64,000 bases of DNA from Rhodococcus spelaei (lineage in GTDB: Bacteria > Actinomycetota > Actinomycetes > Mycobacteriales > Mycobacteriaceae): contig NZ_VIGH01000002.1 of assembly GCF_006704125.1 (NCBI RefSeq), positions 248,001-312,000 of the forward strand, given 5' to 3'. Shown here piece by piece: positions 16,565-25,289 of the stretch (the first letter of the stretch is position 1; the number at the start of each line of letters is the position of its first letter). The notes under the pieces are model-generated. The model ran no database searches. It was not told where the DNA came from and worked only from the letters and a program-made list of their open reading frames with translations. Made by a program: the position numbers and the translations under genes.

Positions 16565-18271
16565 TCAGGAACCGAACTGCAGGCTGTCCGAGCCGAAGGA
16601 TTGCCCAGTCGTTTCGGGCAGCACGGCGGTGTGCTCCGACCTCACGGCCTGCAATGCCAGCGGATCCAGTCCGAGCAACGTCAGGATCGTGGGTGCGATC
16701 TGGGTGGTCTCGACGGGGGCGGTCACGGTGCCATGCTTGGCGGCACCCTCTCCACGGATCACGATCGGTACGTTGCGGTCCTCCGCGCCCGCGCCGCCGT
16801 GCTCGGCGATCTTGCCCTTGCCGCCGGTGAACACCACCCCGTGCTGCGCGATCGCGTACAGGTCGGGCACGCGCGCATCACTCGGCGCGGTTCCGAAGAA
16901 CGCCGCGGCGTCGACTCCCGCGTGGACCACGTCGACGCCGGATCCCGTGTACGGCTTCGACTGTCCGTTGACGTCGGCGCCGACACCGTTGTGATGCAGC
17001 AGGTAGTCCTTGGCGAACGCGGCGGCGGCCGAGGACCGATCGGAGAACCACATGATCATCGCGTCGTCGTCGACCGCGTGTGCGACCAGCGCGGGCGTAC
17101 CCGGGTGCGCGGCCGCCCAGGCGGCGTTGAGCCCGTCGATGATCGGCTGGTCGTCGATGCGAGTGAGCGTGGCCGGGTTCATCGGCGACTGTCCGTGTTT
17201 GGCGGAGAGGATGATCGTGGTGTCGTCCTCGCGGTGCCGGCTGTGGATCTCGTCGACGATCCGTCCGACCTGGGTGTCGACGAAGTCGAGTGCCGAGGCG
17301 AGGACGGGACCGGGTGTGGCGCCGTCGGCAAGGTAGCCGCCGGGCTTGCCGCCGGATGCCGGCAGTTTCTGTGCGGTGGACACCGACTGGAAGTTCAGGC
17401 CGAAGATCGCCGGTACCGAGGCCTTGGTGGTCCGTGAGTGGTCGTACCCGTCGATCTCGTTCAGCACGGCCTGGACCTTGTATCCGTCGTACTGCTGGGT
17501 CTTCGCGTTGTCCTTGGTCCAGTCCTTCCCCGCGGGGACGCCGTCAGCCTGGCTGTTGACCTCCGGCGTGAACAGATCGTCGATGCTCGGGTCGATCGAG
17601 CCCGGACCGTTGAGGATGTCGTACGCCGCATGCTTGTCCGACCACGCCGTCCGCAGTCCCGCCTGCTTGGCCACCTGGAAGACGGTGTTCACCTGCAGGT
17701 AGTCGTGGGCGCTGACCGGCGTGCAGGTCTTGGGGTCGACCGGCAACTTGCTCGGGTCGATCACCGAACGCGGGTTCCCTGTCATCGACAGGATCGCGGC
17801 CGGCAGCCCGGACAGTCCTTGCCCCGCATCGATCGAGTCGGGGTTCTTGTCCAGGGCCTCGGTCAATTCGACCTGTGCGCCGGGTGCGACTCCCGCGCAG
17901 GACGTGGTCCCGGGGGCGAGCAGTGACCGGTTGTAGCTGTCGTCGTAGTACACGCCGGTTGTCCGGGGGTTTCCGCCGGTCACCTGGGCAACCATGCCGG
18001 GGAACGAGTCCGACGGCACCGGCGTCTGCGCCGCGGTGTAGTCGACGCCGTCGCGAACAAGGTGCGCGAGAGCCGACTCATGGTGCTGCTCCGCATATTT
18101 CGCGAGATCGCTCTGATGGAGCCCGTCCACCGAGATCAGCAGCACATGCTTGGCCGCCGCCGGATCCCTCTCCGGCGGCGCTGCGGCGGCGATGGAGCTG
18201 GTGAACGCGGCGCTCGCCAACACCACACTGGCGCACACCGCACTCTTGGACACAACGGATCTTCCCGACAT
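16565..18271 (-). CDS. Secreted alkaline-phosphatase-superfamily phosphodiesterase/nucleotide pyrophosphatase
   Basis: 568 residues. A Sec signal peptide ([26 protein letters not shown]) precedes the mature enzyme. Superfamily motifs are [15 protein letters not shown] (first metal Asp), [19 protein letters not shown] with the nucleophile Ser/Thr position, GVYYDDSYN, and [13 protein letters not shown] with metal His; AEHGG near the C-terminus gives another His. The third motif reads SAKHG where many relatives have S-D-H-G. Predicted role: extracytoplasmic hydrolysis of phosphodiester or phosphomonoester substrates. The ATG at 18271 has a GGGAGGGG site; the longer ORF adds 58 unlikely residues. 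A long terminator follows the stop. Confidence 0.87.
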   Translation of the reverse strand: MSGRSVVSKSAVCASVVLASAAFTSSIAAAAPPERDPAAAKHVLLISVDGLHQSDLAKYAEQHHESALAHLVRDGVDYTAAQTPVPSDSFPGMVAQVTGGNPRTTGVYYDDSYNRSLLAPGTTSCAGVAPGAQVELTEALDKNPDSIDAGQGLSGLPAAILSMTGNPRSVIDPSKLPVDPKTCTPVSAHDYLQVNTVFQVAKQAGLRTAWSDKHAAYDILNGPGSIDPSIDDLFTPEVNSQADGVPAGKDWTKDNAKTQQYDGYKVQAVLNEIDGYDHSRTTKASVPAIFGLNFQSVSTAQKLPASGGKPGGYLADGATPGPVLASALDFVDTQVGRIVDEIHSRHREDDTTIILSAKHGQSPMNPATLTRIDDQPIIDGLNAAWAAAHPGTPALVAHAVDDDAMIMWFSDRSSAAAAFAKDYLLHHNGVGADVNGQSKPYTGSGVDVVHAGVDAAAFFGTAPSDARVPDLYAIAQHGVVFTGGKGKIAEHGGAGAEDRNVPIVIRGEGAAKHGTVTAPVETTQIAPTILTLLGLDPLALQAVRSEHTAVLPETTGQSFGSDSLQFGS

Positions 18272-18521
18272 CGGAACCCCTCCCGCGACCGGACCCTCGC
18301 CGGCGGCCGGATCAGGACACCTCGACCGGGCAAACTCCCGCAACACGGCAGATGTACACTGCCCGAACATGTGCCGTCGCAACGGAATTGAGCCGGCAGA
18401 CTGACCCTTTTGTCTGGTGATTCCCTCAATAGGCTTGAGCCGCACAGGAATTCGAAGTCAATTTGCCCGTTGCGCCCGAAGTGCCGCGAAGGTCACCAAG
18501 GTCGAGTTCGGACCGGAGCCG

Positions 18522-19154
18522 TCAGGTGATCAGCCCGCGTTCCCGGGCGGCGGCCACTGCGGCCGTTCGGCTGTCCACCTCGAGCTTCGAGAACACGTGC
18601 ACCAGATGCGATTTCACGGTGGCCTCGGTGACGAACAGCTCCTTGGCGATAGCCCGGTTCGACAGCCCGCGCGCGACCAGCGCCACGATCTCGGTCTCGC
18701 GTGAACTCAGCTCGACCCTCGGCGACCGGATTCGCTGGAAGAGCCGTTGCGCGACATCGGGATTGAGTACGGTCTCACCGCGTGCCGCAGCCCAGACCGC
18801 GTCGACCAAGACCGCCGGGTCGCTGTCCTTCAGGAGGTACCCCGCGGCCCCCGCCTCGACGGCGCGCAGGATGTCCGCGTCGGTGTCGTACGTGGTGAGC
18901 ACCACCACCCGCGGCGGGTCCGGGCGGGCGGAGAGGGCCGCGGTGGCCTGCGCACCGTCCATCCCCTCGCCGAGCCGCAGGTCCATCAGCACAACGTCGG
19001 GCCGTTCGCTGTCGACGAGTTCGAGGGCCTGTTCCCCGGAGGAGGCCTCCGCGACCACGTCCAGGCCTTCGTGCGAGGACAGCAGCGCACGCATGCCGGC
19101 CCGCACCACCGGATGGTCGTCGACCAGCAGGATGCGAAGCCGCTCGCCGGTCAT
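18522..19154 (-). CDS. NarL/FixJ-family response regulator
   Basis: 210 residues. The receiver domain has LRILLVDDHPVVRAGM (acidic pocket), VVLMDLRLGEG (phospho-acceptor Asp54), VVVLTTYDTDADI (Thr) and GYLLKD (Lys). The C-terminal LuxR HTH is LSSRETEIVALVARGLSNRAIA followed by VTEATVKSHLVHVFSKL. It overlaps the upstream kinase stop by 4 bp (ATGA), so the pair is translationally coupled. The divergent FtsX/ABC exporter 1.4 kb away is the obvious target, as in drug- or peptide-sensing systems, but no operator repeat could be identified with confidence. Confidence 0.95.
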   Translation of the reverse strand: MTGERLRILLVDDHPVVRAGMRALLSSHEGLDVVAEASSGEQALELVDSERPDVVLMDLRLGEGMDGAQATAALSARPDPPRVVVLTTYDTDADILRAVEAGAAGYLLKDSDPAVLVDAVWAAARGETVLNPDVAQRLFQRIRSPRVELSSRETEIVALVARGLSNRAIAKELFVTEATVKSHLVHVFSKLEVDSRTAAVAAARERGLIT

Positions 19155-20392
19155 CGCTGCTCCTGCCCGACGGGAAGCGTTGCCGCCAGGGCCGTTCCGT
19201 CGCCCGGCGCCGATTCGACGACCAGTGCGCCACCGAAGGAGTCGAGCCGGTCCCGCATCGCGCGCAGACCGAACGAGGTGGACGCGAACTCGCCGTCCGG
19301 ATCGAACCCGACGCCGTCGTCGACCACGTCGAGCCGGACCTCGTCGATCCCGTAGCTCAGAGTCAGCCGCACCTGCCGGGCCGCCGAATGCAGTCGCACG
19401 TTCGCCAGCGCACTCTGCGCCACCCGCAGCAGCGCCACGTCGTAGTCCATCGGCAGTGCGACGTCCTCGCCGTCGACGACCAGCTCGCCGGCGATGCCGG
19501 TGTGCTCGCGCAGCTGCACCAGCAGCCGGCGCAACGCGGAGGCCAGCGACGCGTCCTCGAGAGCCGACGGGGTCAGGGCCCCGACCACCCGGCGCGCCTC
19601 CGTCAGGTTGTCCTGCGCGGTCTCGGCGATCTGGTCGAGGATCGCCGTCGGCTCGTCGCTGCGTTGCCCCGCCCGCGCCAGCAGGACGATGGAGGAGAAC
19701 CCCTGGGCGAGGGTGTCGTGGATGTCACGGGCCAGCCTGGCCCGCTCGCCGGCCGCACCCGCCTCCCGCTGGAGGGAGGCGAGTTCGTCCTGGGCACTGA
19801 GCAATTCGTTGTGCGAGCGGGTCAGCTCGTCGAACAGGCGGCGGCGCTGCTGGGCGTCGCGCAGCAGTTGTTGGTAGACCACCGCCATGCCGGAGGCGGC
19901 GGCGGCGCCGAAGATCGGGCCCAGGATGGAGGCGAGAGTGTTGTCGGTGCCGTGCCAGAGCACGGCACCGACCGCCACCGCGGTGATCGCGACCGTGGAC
20001 GCCAACGCGCTGCGCGTCGAGAGGAGGTGGAAGCACAGGAAGAACAGGGGGAACGCCAACCACACGAAGTTGACGCTCAACGCCGCGAGACCCAGCCAAC
20101 CGAGCACCAGCACGCCGAGCCACACCCGGCCGTACCAGTCGTTGCCGGTCGCGGCGGACCTGCGTGCGAACCACATGCCGAGCAGGTACCAGACCAGCAC
20201 CACGCCGGCGAGCAGCAGCGCGCCGGGCCGGTGTTCGCCGTCCGCCGCACTGCGTGCCGCACCGACCGCGAGCAGGAGCACGAACAGGGCGTGGGCGCCG
20301 AGTTGCATGATGCGCAGCACCGACGCCGGGCCGTCGTCGTGGCCGCGGGTCTGTGCCGCGCCGTCGCCGTGGCGGGTGTCCGAGTGCTGCAT
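19151..20392 (-). CDS. NarL-type sensor histidine kinase
   Basis: 413 residues. Five or six spans (from IMQLGAHALFVLLLAVGAAR to ILGPIFGAAAASGMAVVY) have almost no extracytoplasmic loops, the intramembrane-sensing type. A coiled coil (RRRLFDELTRSHNELLSAQD) leads to the HisKA_3 phosphoacceptor ARLARDIHDTLAQGFSSIVL. HATPase blocks are SALANVRLHSAA and VVDDGVGFDPDG. ATG at 20392 was chosen because TAGCGT ends 7 nt before it, indicating a leaderless mRNA. It is coupled to the downstream response regulator and divergent from the ABC exporter, with 128 bp between start codons. Confidence 0.93.
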   Translation of the reverse strand: MQHSDTRHGDGAAQTRGHDDGPASVLRIMQLGAHALFVLLLAVGAARSAADGEHRPGALLLAGVVLVWYLLGMWFARRSAATGNDWYGRVWLGVLVLGWLGLAALSVNFVWLAFPLFFLCFHLLSTRSALASTVAITAVAVGAVLWHGTDNTLASILGPIFGAAAASGMAVVYQQLLRDAQQRRRLFDELTRSHNELLSAQDELASLQREAGAAGERARLARDIHDTLAQGFSSIVLLARAGQRSDEPTAILDQIAETAQDNLTEARRVVGALTPSALEDASLASALRRLLVQLREHTGIAGELVVDGEDVALPMDYDVALLRVAQSALANVRLHSAARQVRLTLSYGIDEVRLDVVDDGVGFDPDGEFASTSFGLRAMRDRLDSFGGALVVESAPGDGTALAATLPVGQEQR

Positions 20393-20399
20393 TGCATCC

Positions 20400-20405
20400 A
20401 CGCTA
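20400..20405 (-). promoter_or_regulatory. Candidate leaderless -10 element of the histidine kinase operon
   Basis: TAGCGT on the minus strand ends 7 nt before the ATG at 20392; no Shine-Dalgarno sequence is present. Confidence 0.45.
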
Positions 20406-20520
20406 ACACCGACCCGACGCCCTGACCGGCCACGACGGGCGATCTCCAACTTTCGATTGACCGCCGCACCCATCCGTTGCGCGATGCCGCGACCCGGCCT
20501 CGCGGACCAGGCTGGTAGCC

Positions 20521-21588
20521 ATGTTCCTCAGTATTCGTGACCTCCGATTCGCCAAGGGCCGCTTCGCGCTCATGAGCGTGGTGCTGTTCCTGATCTCACT
20601 GATGGTGGTGATGCTCTCCGGGTTGACGGCGGGACTGGGCAACCAGTCGATCGCGGCCGTGAAGAATCTCGGCGCGACCTCGTTCGCCTTCGGCGCACCC
20701 GCCGAGGGGCAGCAGGTGTCGTTCACCGACTCCCAGGTCACGGAGCAGCAGGGGCGCGCGCTCGCGGCGACACCCGGTGTCGACGCGGCGACCGTCATCG
20801 GCATCGCGCCCGCCCGCGTCACCGTCGACGGACGCGACGTCAGCGCCAGCGCCTTCGGCGTCGACGGTTCCTCCTTCGCCGCCCCGGTCCCGCTCACTCC
20901 CGGCGAGCTCGCCGTCAATCGTGAACTCGCACAAGACAACGACTGGACCGTCGGCCGGACCGTCGAGCTGGGCGGGCGACCGTTCACCGTCTCGGCGTTG
21001 GTCGACGACTCGTTCTACAGCCACCAGTCGGTGGTGTGGCTCGACCGCACCGACTGGCTGAAACTACCGACCGCGGGCGGTAGCGAAGGCACCGTGGTGG
21101 CGATGCGGACCTCGAGCGGTTTCGACGCGAACGCGGCGGCCGCCGCGACCGGCACCGCGATCACCGACGAGCAGGGCGCGATCAACGCGATCGGGTCGTA
21201 CACCTCGGAGCACGGTTCGCTGCTGCTGATGCAGGGGATGCTGCTGGTGGTCAGCGCGCTGGTGGTCGGCGCCTTCTTCACCATCTGGACGATCCAGCGG
21301 GGCCAGGACCTGGCCGTGCTCAAGGCGGTCGGCGCGTCCACCGGATACCTGCTCCGGGACGCGCTCGGCCAGGGGCTGGTGGTGCTCGTCCTGGGGGCCG
21401 GCCTCGGCACGCTGGCCGCAGTCGGGCTGGGCGCCGTCGCCTCGACGGCGGTCCCGTTCACCCTCACCGCGACCGGCACATTCCTGCCCTTCTTCGCCCT
21501 GATCGCGCTCGGCATGCTCGGCGCGACCGCCGCGCTGACCCGGATCGTCTCGGTCGACCCGCTGACCGCGCTCGGCTCGGCCCGCTGA
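20521..21588 (+). CDS. FtsX/MacB-type ABC transporter permease
   Basis: 355 residues with the four-helix MacB/FtsX layout: one N-terminal span (FALMSVVLFLISLMVVML), a ~200-residue extracytoplasmic domain (PGVDAATVIGIAPARVTV to TGTAITDEQGAIN), then three spans beginning at LMQGMLLVVSALVVGAFFTI. The cytoplasmic coupling segment RGQDLAVLKAVGASTGYLLRD is characteristic, and the C-terminus ends with the usual VDPLTALGSAR. Such proteins drive mechanotransmission or export of lipids, peptides or antibiotics. The downstream ATPase is 28 bp away. The divergent kinase/regulator pair probably controls it. Confidence 0.9.
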   Translation: MFLSIRDLRFAKGRFALMSVVLFLISLMVVMLSGLTAGLGNQSIAAVKNLGATSFAFGAPAEGQQVSFTDSQVTEQQGRALAATPGVDAATVIGIAPARVTVDGRDVSASAFGVDGSSFAAPVPLTPGELAVNRELAQDNDWTVGRTVELGGRPFTVSALVDDSFYSHQSVVWLDRTDWLKLPTAGGSEGTVVAMRTSSGFDANAAAAATGTAITDEQGAINAIGSYTSEHGSLLLMQGMLLVVSALVVGAFFTIWTIQRGQDLAVLKAVGASTGYLLRDALGQGLVVLVLGAGLGTLAAVGLGAVASTAVPFTLTATGTFLPFFALIALGMLGATAALTRIVSVDPLTALGSAR

Positions 21589-21616
21589 CCCCCACCCCCA
21601 GGAACAGGAGATCCAC

Positions 21617-22300
21617 ATGAGCATCGCGCTGAAGAACACGGTCCTGACCTACCCCGACGGCGACACCCGACTGCGGGCCCTCGACGACGTGGACTTCGCC
21701 GTCGGCCGCAGCGAACTGGTCGCGGTGACCGGACCGTCGGGGTCCGGAAAGTCCAGCCTGCTCGCCGTCGCCGGGCTGCTGATCACCCCAGACTCCGGCA
21801 CCGTCACCGTCGACGGCGTCGACGTCACCGACCTGAGCAGGTCGGAGCGCACCACCGTCCGACGCACGCAGCTCGGTTTCGTCTTCCAGCAGGCCAACCT
21901 GATCGCCTCGCTCACCGCCACCGAACAGTTGCTGATGATCACCCACCTCAGCGGCGGCAAGGTCCGCGGCCAGCGGGCCCGCGCCCGCGACCTGCTGTCC
22001 TCGCTGGGCCTCGAACAGCAGCTCGACAAGCGCCCGCACCAGCTCTCCGGCGGCCAGCGCCAGCGGGTCGCGATCGCACGGAGCCTGATGAACGACCCCT
22101 CGGTGCTGCTGGTGGACGAGCCGACGTCCGCGCTCGACGAGAGCCGGAGTCGTGAGATCGTCGGGCTGTTGGCCGATCTCAGCCGGGACCGCGACGTGGC
22201 GATCGTGATGGTCACCCACGACCTCGGTCAGCTCGATCTGGTCGACGAGGTCTACGAGATGCACAGTGGCCGGTTGACCCGGGCGGCAGTGCCGGCCTGA
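21617..22300 (+). CDS. ABC transporter ATP-binding protein (MacB/LolD type)
   Basis: 227 residues. Nucleotide-binding motifs are complete: Walker A GPSGSGKSS, Q-loop in GFVFQQANLIASLTA, signature LSGGQRQRVAIARSLM, Walker B VLLVDEPTSALDE and the switch His in VMVTHDL. Size and sequence match the LolD/MacB ATPase class that pairs with FtsX-type permeases, such as the one just upstream. ATG at 21617 with an AGGAG site at 7 nt. The operon ends at a strong terminator at 22316. Confidence 0.95.
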   Translation: MSIALKNTVLTYPDGDTRLRALDDVDFAVGRSELVAVTGPSGSGKSSLLAVAGLLITPDSGTVTVDGVDVTDLSRSERTTVRRTQLGFVFQQANLIASLTATEQLLMITHLSGGKVRGQRARARDLLSSLGLEQQLDKRPHQLSGGQRQRVAIARSLMNDPSVLLVDEPTSALDESRSREIVGLLADLSRDRDVAIVMVTHDLGQLDLVDEVYEMHSGRLTRAAVPA

Positions 22301-22315
22301 CACCGGCTGAACGGA

Positions 22316-22352
22316 CCGTGGGCCCGGACGCTGAGTGCGTCCGGGCCCACGG
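22316..22352. terminator. Bidirectional terminator between ABC exporter and Ig-like protein genes
   Basis: CCGTGGGCCCGGACGC (22316-22331) and GCGTCCGGGCCCACGG (22337-22352) pair perfectly over 16 bp with a 5-nt loop. It lies 15 nt after the ATPase stop and 20 nt after the stop of the convergent gene. Confidence 0.88.
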
Positions 22353-22372
22353 CTGTATCAGGTGATGTGGCG

Positions 22373-23794
22373 CTAGCTGCTACCGAACAATCCGCCGAGT
22401 CCGCTGGCGCTGCCGGTGCCGCCGCCGGTCGAGGGCACCGAATCGGCGACGGTGATCGTCGTCGTCGCCTCCGAGGCGAGGTAGCCCGGTGCGCCGGTGT
22501 AGACCGCGCGGATGTCGACGGGGCCGTTGACGGTGAACGTGTAGGTCTGGTTGGCGACGCCGCCCGTCACGGTGACCGGGTTACCGAGCGGCTCGGGCCC
22601 GCTGAAGAACTGCAGGGTGCCACCCTGGGCCTTCGGGGCCACATTGGCCGTCAGGAAGATAGCGCTGCCCTTCTGCGCAACCGCGGGCACATTGAAGGTG
22701 ATCGTGGTCGCGACGTCCGTCGCACCCGGGGTCGTGATGCTCAGTGTCTGCACGTTCGAGGTGGAGGCGGCATATCCGGGGGCACCGGAGAACTCCGCGG
22801 TGATCGACTTGTCGCCGGCCACGTTGAAGTTCTGGACCACGCTGGCCTTGCCGTCGGCGCCGACCGTGCCGGTGCCGAGAACGGTCATGCCGTTCTTGAA
22901 GGTCACCGTGCCCGCGCCCGGGAACGGTGACACCTGCGCCTGCAGGCTCACGTCGACATTGGTCTGTGACGTGGTCGGGATGATCAGCGTCGTCTGCGTC
23001 GTCATGTTGCCGGGAGCGACCGTCGCGGTCTGCACTGCCGAGGTCGACGTGGCCGAGAACGGCGTCTCCAGGAACGTCGCCGTGAAGTCGTGTGAACCGG
23101 CGTCCGTGGAGGCCGGGGTCCAGTCGACCGAGGTCGCGCCGTTGGCGTCCAGGCTCCCCTGACCGATCTTGTTGGTGCCCGCGAAGAACTGCACCAGATC
23201 GCCCGCCCGACCACCGAGCACGTTCGCCTTCAGAGTCGACTTGACGCCGCCCTGGAGCACCCCGACAGGCGCGAGGGTCGTGGTGGTGACGTTCTTCGGC
23301 ACGATGAACGCCGGGCCCTGGTTGAGGTACGCGCCGGACGCGGCCGCGCCGTTGTACTGGATTCCGGAGTTCAGCGCCGCCGCGCGGGGGCAGTTGGCCC
23401 CGACTTGGTACTGGAAGGAGAAGGTCGGCGAGTTCGTCGCATCCACCGGCCAGCTGCCGGCCACGCGCAACGTGCCCGCGCCCTGGCTCTGCAGCGCGAC
23501 CGGGATACCGGCCACCGTCGCCGAGCCCGCGACGTAGTTCATGCAGGTCGGGTGGTCGTCCTCGAACCAGTTGACGGTGTTGGCTCCCGCCACGGTCGTC
23601 GTGACGGTGACGACCTCACCCTCGAGCGGGGCGGTGTTGCTCACGGTGCGGCTGAAGTTCACCGCGCCGTCCGCCCACGTGATCGTCCCTGGGGCCGCGA
23701 CCGCGGCACCCGCCCCCATCGTCACCGCGAAACCCGCGGCGACCGCTAACGCACCCGTCGCCGCGACCACGCGGCGCACAGACATCCCCGACAT
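22373..23794 (-). CDS. Secreted Ig-like domain repeat protein
   Basis: 473 residues. The signal peptide is RRVVAATGALAVAAGFAVTMGAGAAVAAPG. The N-terminal ~150 residues form an all-beta domain with a Cys pair (HPTCMNYV and ANCPRA). Three Big_3_5-like Ig repeats follow, each with the pattern TTL...V.L.A.V, VTFKNG/VQFFAG/LQFFSG and VTAEFSGAPGY/TATFLETPF/IRAVYTGAPGY. A Gly/Ser tail (GGGTGSASGLGGLFGSS) ends the protein without a sortase signal. It is likely a surface or envelope-matrix protein. ATG at 23794 with a GGAGGAAAG site; a second in-frame ATG lies three codons later. Convergent with the ABC exporter. Confidence 0.85.
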   Translation of the reverse strand: MSGMSVRRVVAATGALAVAAGFAVTMGAGAAVAAPGTITWADGAVNFSRTVSNTAPLEGEVVTVTTTVAGANTVNWFEDDHPTCMNYVAGSATVAGIPVALQSQGAGTLRVAGSWPVDATNSPTFSFQYQVGANCPRAAALNSGIQYNGAAASGAYLNQGPAFIVPKNVTTTTLAPVGVLQGGVKSTLKANVLGGRAGDLVQFFAGTNKIGQGSLDANGATSVDWTPASTDAGSHDFTATFLETPFSATSTSAVQTATVAPGNMTTQTTLIIPTTSQTNVDVSLQAQVSPFPGAGTVTFKNGMTVLGTGTVGADGKASVVQNFNVAGDKSITAEFSGAPGYAASTSNVQTLSITTPGATDVATTITFNVPAVAQKGSAIFLTANVAPKAQGGTLQFFSGPEPLGNPVTVTGGVANQTYTFTVNGPVDIRAVYTGAPGYLASEATTTITVADSVPSTGGGTGSASGLGGLFGSS

Positions 23795-23968
23795 GTCTTT
23801 CCTCCAGAGCCGAGGGCACCCACCAGCGTGGGAACACCCAGTGTTGTCGTCCCGGAAACCGACTCCCCCAACTTTCGGGGCCATCGGCGTGGACCGAATC
23901 GAGAGGCAGTAGACCACGCCCGGAAAGGGCGCGAGGGCACTTTCGACCAACAAGATGGACGGTTGTCC

Positions 23969-23993
23969 GGTCTGTACAGAGAAAAAACAGACC
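23969..23993 (-). terminator. Possible weak terminator or operator after the SDR gene
   Basis: GGTCTGT (23969-23975) and ACAGACC (23987-23993) form a 7-bp inverted repeat that contains the palindrome TCTGTACAGA (23971-23980). It lies 25 nt downstream of the SDR stop and about 175 nt upstream of the Ig-like gene start, so it could also be an operator. Confidence 0.35.
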
Positions 23994-24017
23994 AATAGGT
24001 CAGTCCCGGGATCGCTC

Positions 24018-24851
24018 CTACAGGAACTTGCTGAACTGGTCGTTGGCCTTCTGCATCACGAACTCGTACGGCGGCGCGAACTTGCGGGCCCACCAGTACC
24101 CGAAGCGAATGTCGTTGGAGGTGTACACCAGGTAGCGGTCACGCTTGATGCCGCGCACGATGCAGTCGGCCACCTTCTCCGGTGTGACCGCGCGCTTCTC
24201 GAAGCGGTGCACCAACTTCCGAACCCGCGGGTCGTCGCGGTCCACCCCCGCGATCTGGACGGTGCCCACCAGTGGGGTCTTCACCCCACCCGGCACCACC
24301 AGGGAGACCCCGATGCGGTGCCGCTTGAGGTCGAAACGCAGTACCTCGGAGACACCGCGCAGGCCGAACTTGCTGGCGCTGTACGCGGCGTGCCACGGTA
24401 GCGCGAGCAGGCCCGCCGCCGAGGACACGTTGACGAGGTGGCCGCCGCGACCGGCCCGCACCATGGGCGGCACGAAGTTCTCGATGATGTGGATCGGGCC
24501 CATCAGGTTGACGTCGACCATCGACTTCCAGTGCCGGTGCTCGAGGTTCTCGACGGTGCCCCAGGCGGAGATGCCGGCGACGTTCATCACCACGTCCAGC
24601 GCGCCGTGGTCGGCGTCGACCTCCTGAGCCCACGCGGTGACCGCGTCGTAGTCGGAGACGTCGAGCGCCCGCGACTGCGACACGGTCCCGCCGGCGCGGC
24701 GGACGAGTGCGACGGTCTCCTCGAGTCCCACGGCGTTGATGTCGGTGAGGAAGAGTTCGGCACCCTCGGCCGCGGTGGCCAGGGCGGTCGCCCGGCCGAT
24801 CCCACTGCCGGCGCCGGTGATCAGGCACTTCTTTCCGCGCAGATCCTTCAC
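24018..24851 (-). CDS. SDR-family NAD(P)-dependent oxidoreductase
   Basis: 277 residues of the classical short-chain dehydrogenase fold. Coenzyme motif ITGAGSGIGRA, then DVSDYD, NVAGIS (the NNAG-type motif), catalytic Ser in VNVSSAAG and the YxxxK pair in YSASK, followed by VVPGGVKT. An Asp at the end of beta-2 (LTDIN) favours NAD(H). A ~40-residue tail (GYWWARKFAPPYEFVMQKANDQF) resembles mycobacterial SDRs acting on lipids or xenobiotics. The GTG at 24851 has GGGGGAG at the right spacing and is preferred over the GTG at 24878. Substrate unknown. Confidence 0.9.
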   Translation of the reverse strand: MKDLRGKKCLITGAGSGIGRATALATAAEGAELFLTDINAVGLEETVALVRRAGGTVSQSRALDVSDYDAVTAWAQEVDADHGALDVVMNVAGISAWGTVENLEHRHWKSMVDVNLMGPIHIIENFVPPMVRAGRGGHLVNVSSAAGLLALPWHAAYSASKFGLRGVSEVLRFDLKRHRIGVSLVVPGGVKTPLVGTVQIAGVDRDDPRVRKLVHRFEKRAVTPEKVADCIVRGIKRDRYLVYTSNDIRFGYWWARKFAPPYEFVMQKANDQFSKFL

Positions 24852-24978
24852 CGCTGTCTCCCCCTGCCGTGTGGTCACGTCAGGCGGAGTCTACGCGGCG
24901 ACCGCGGGCGGCAGGCCCGGGTAGTCGCGGCCGGTCGCCGACGGTCGGGGCCCGTCGGAATCGCGGTGCCGCACCGGC

Positions 24979-25134
24979 TTACAGCCGAGTCGACATCTCG
25001 TCCTGGTAGTCGCGGATCGTCTTCTCCATGGCGTCGGCGGCCGCCGTGTCGTCGTGGCGGCGGGCCTCGTCGGCACGGTCTCGCAACGTCCGAATCGCGG
25101 TGCGCAACTCGTTGTCGGTCATCCTGTGATCCAT
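24979..25134 (-). CDS. Small charged helical protein (51 aa)
   Basis: Starts at ATG 25134 or 25122 and ends at TAG 24979. The product is highly charged and helical (DNELRTAIRTLRDRADEARR, then AAADAMEKTIRDYQDEM), with no Cys and no membrane segment. A longer in-frame start at 25317 would run under the PknK gene and is not supported. Function unknown. The even charge pattern suggests a small dimeric coiled-coil protein. It is divergent from pknK, with starts 155 bp apart. Confidence 0.55.
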   Translation of the reverse strand: MDHRMTDNELRTAIRTLRDRADEARRHDDTAAADAMEKTIRDYQDEMSTRL

Positions 25135-25289
25135 GCCGTCAAGTCTGCTCCGCCGCGCGACGAGTGCCAACCGGCCGACCGGATCGAGACCACAACGTTG
25201 ACCACCTCGACCGCCCTGGTTCGCGCGATATGCTCGAAGAGTCCACGGCAACCTCGGTGCCGGACAACTCTTCGATCGAGGCTCCCACC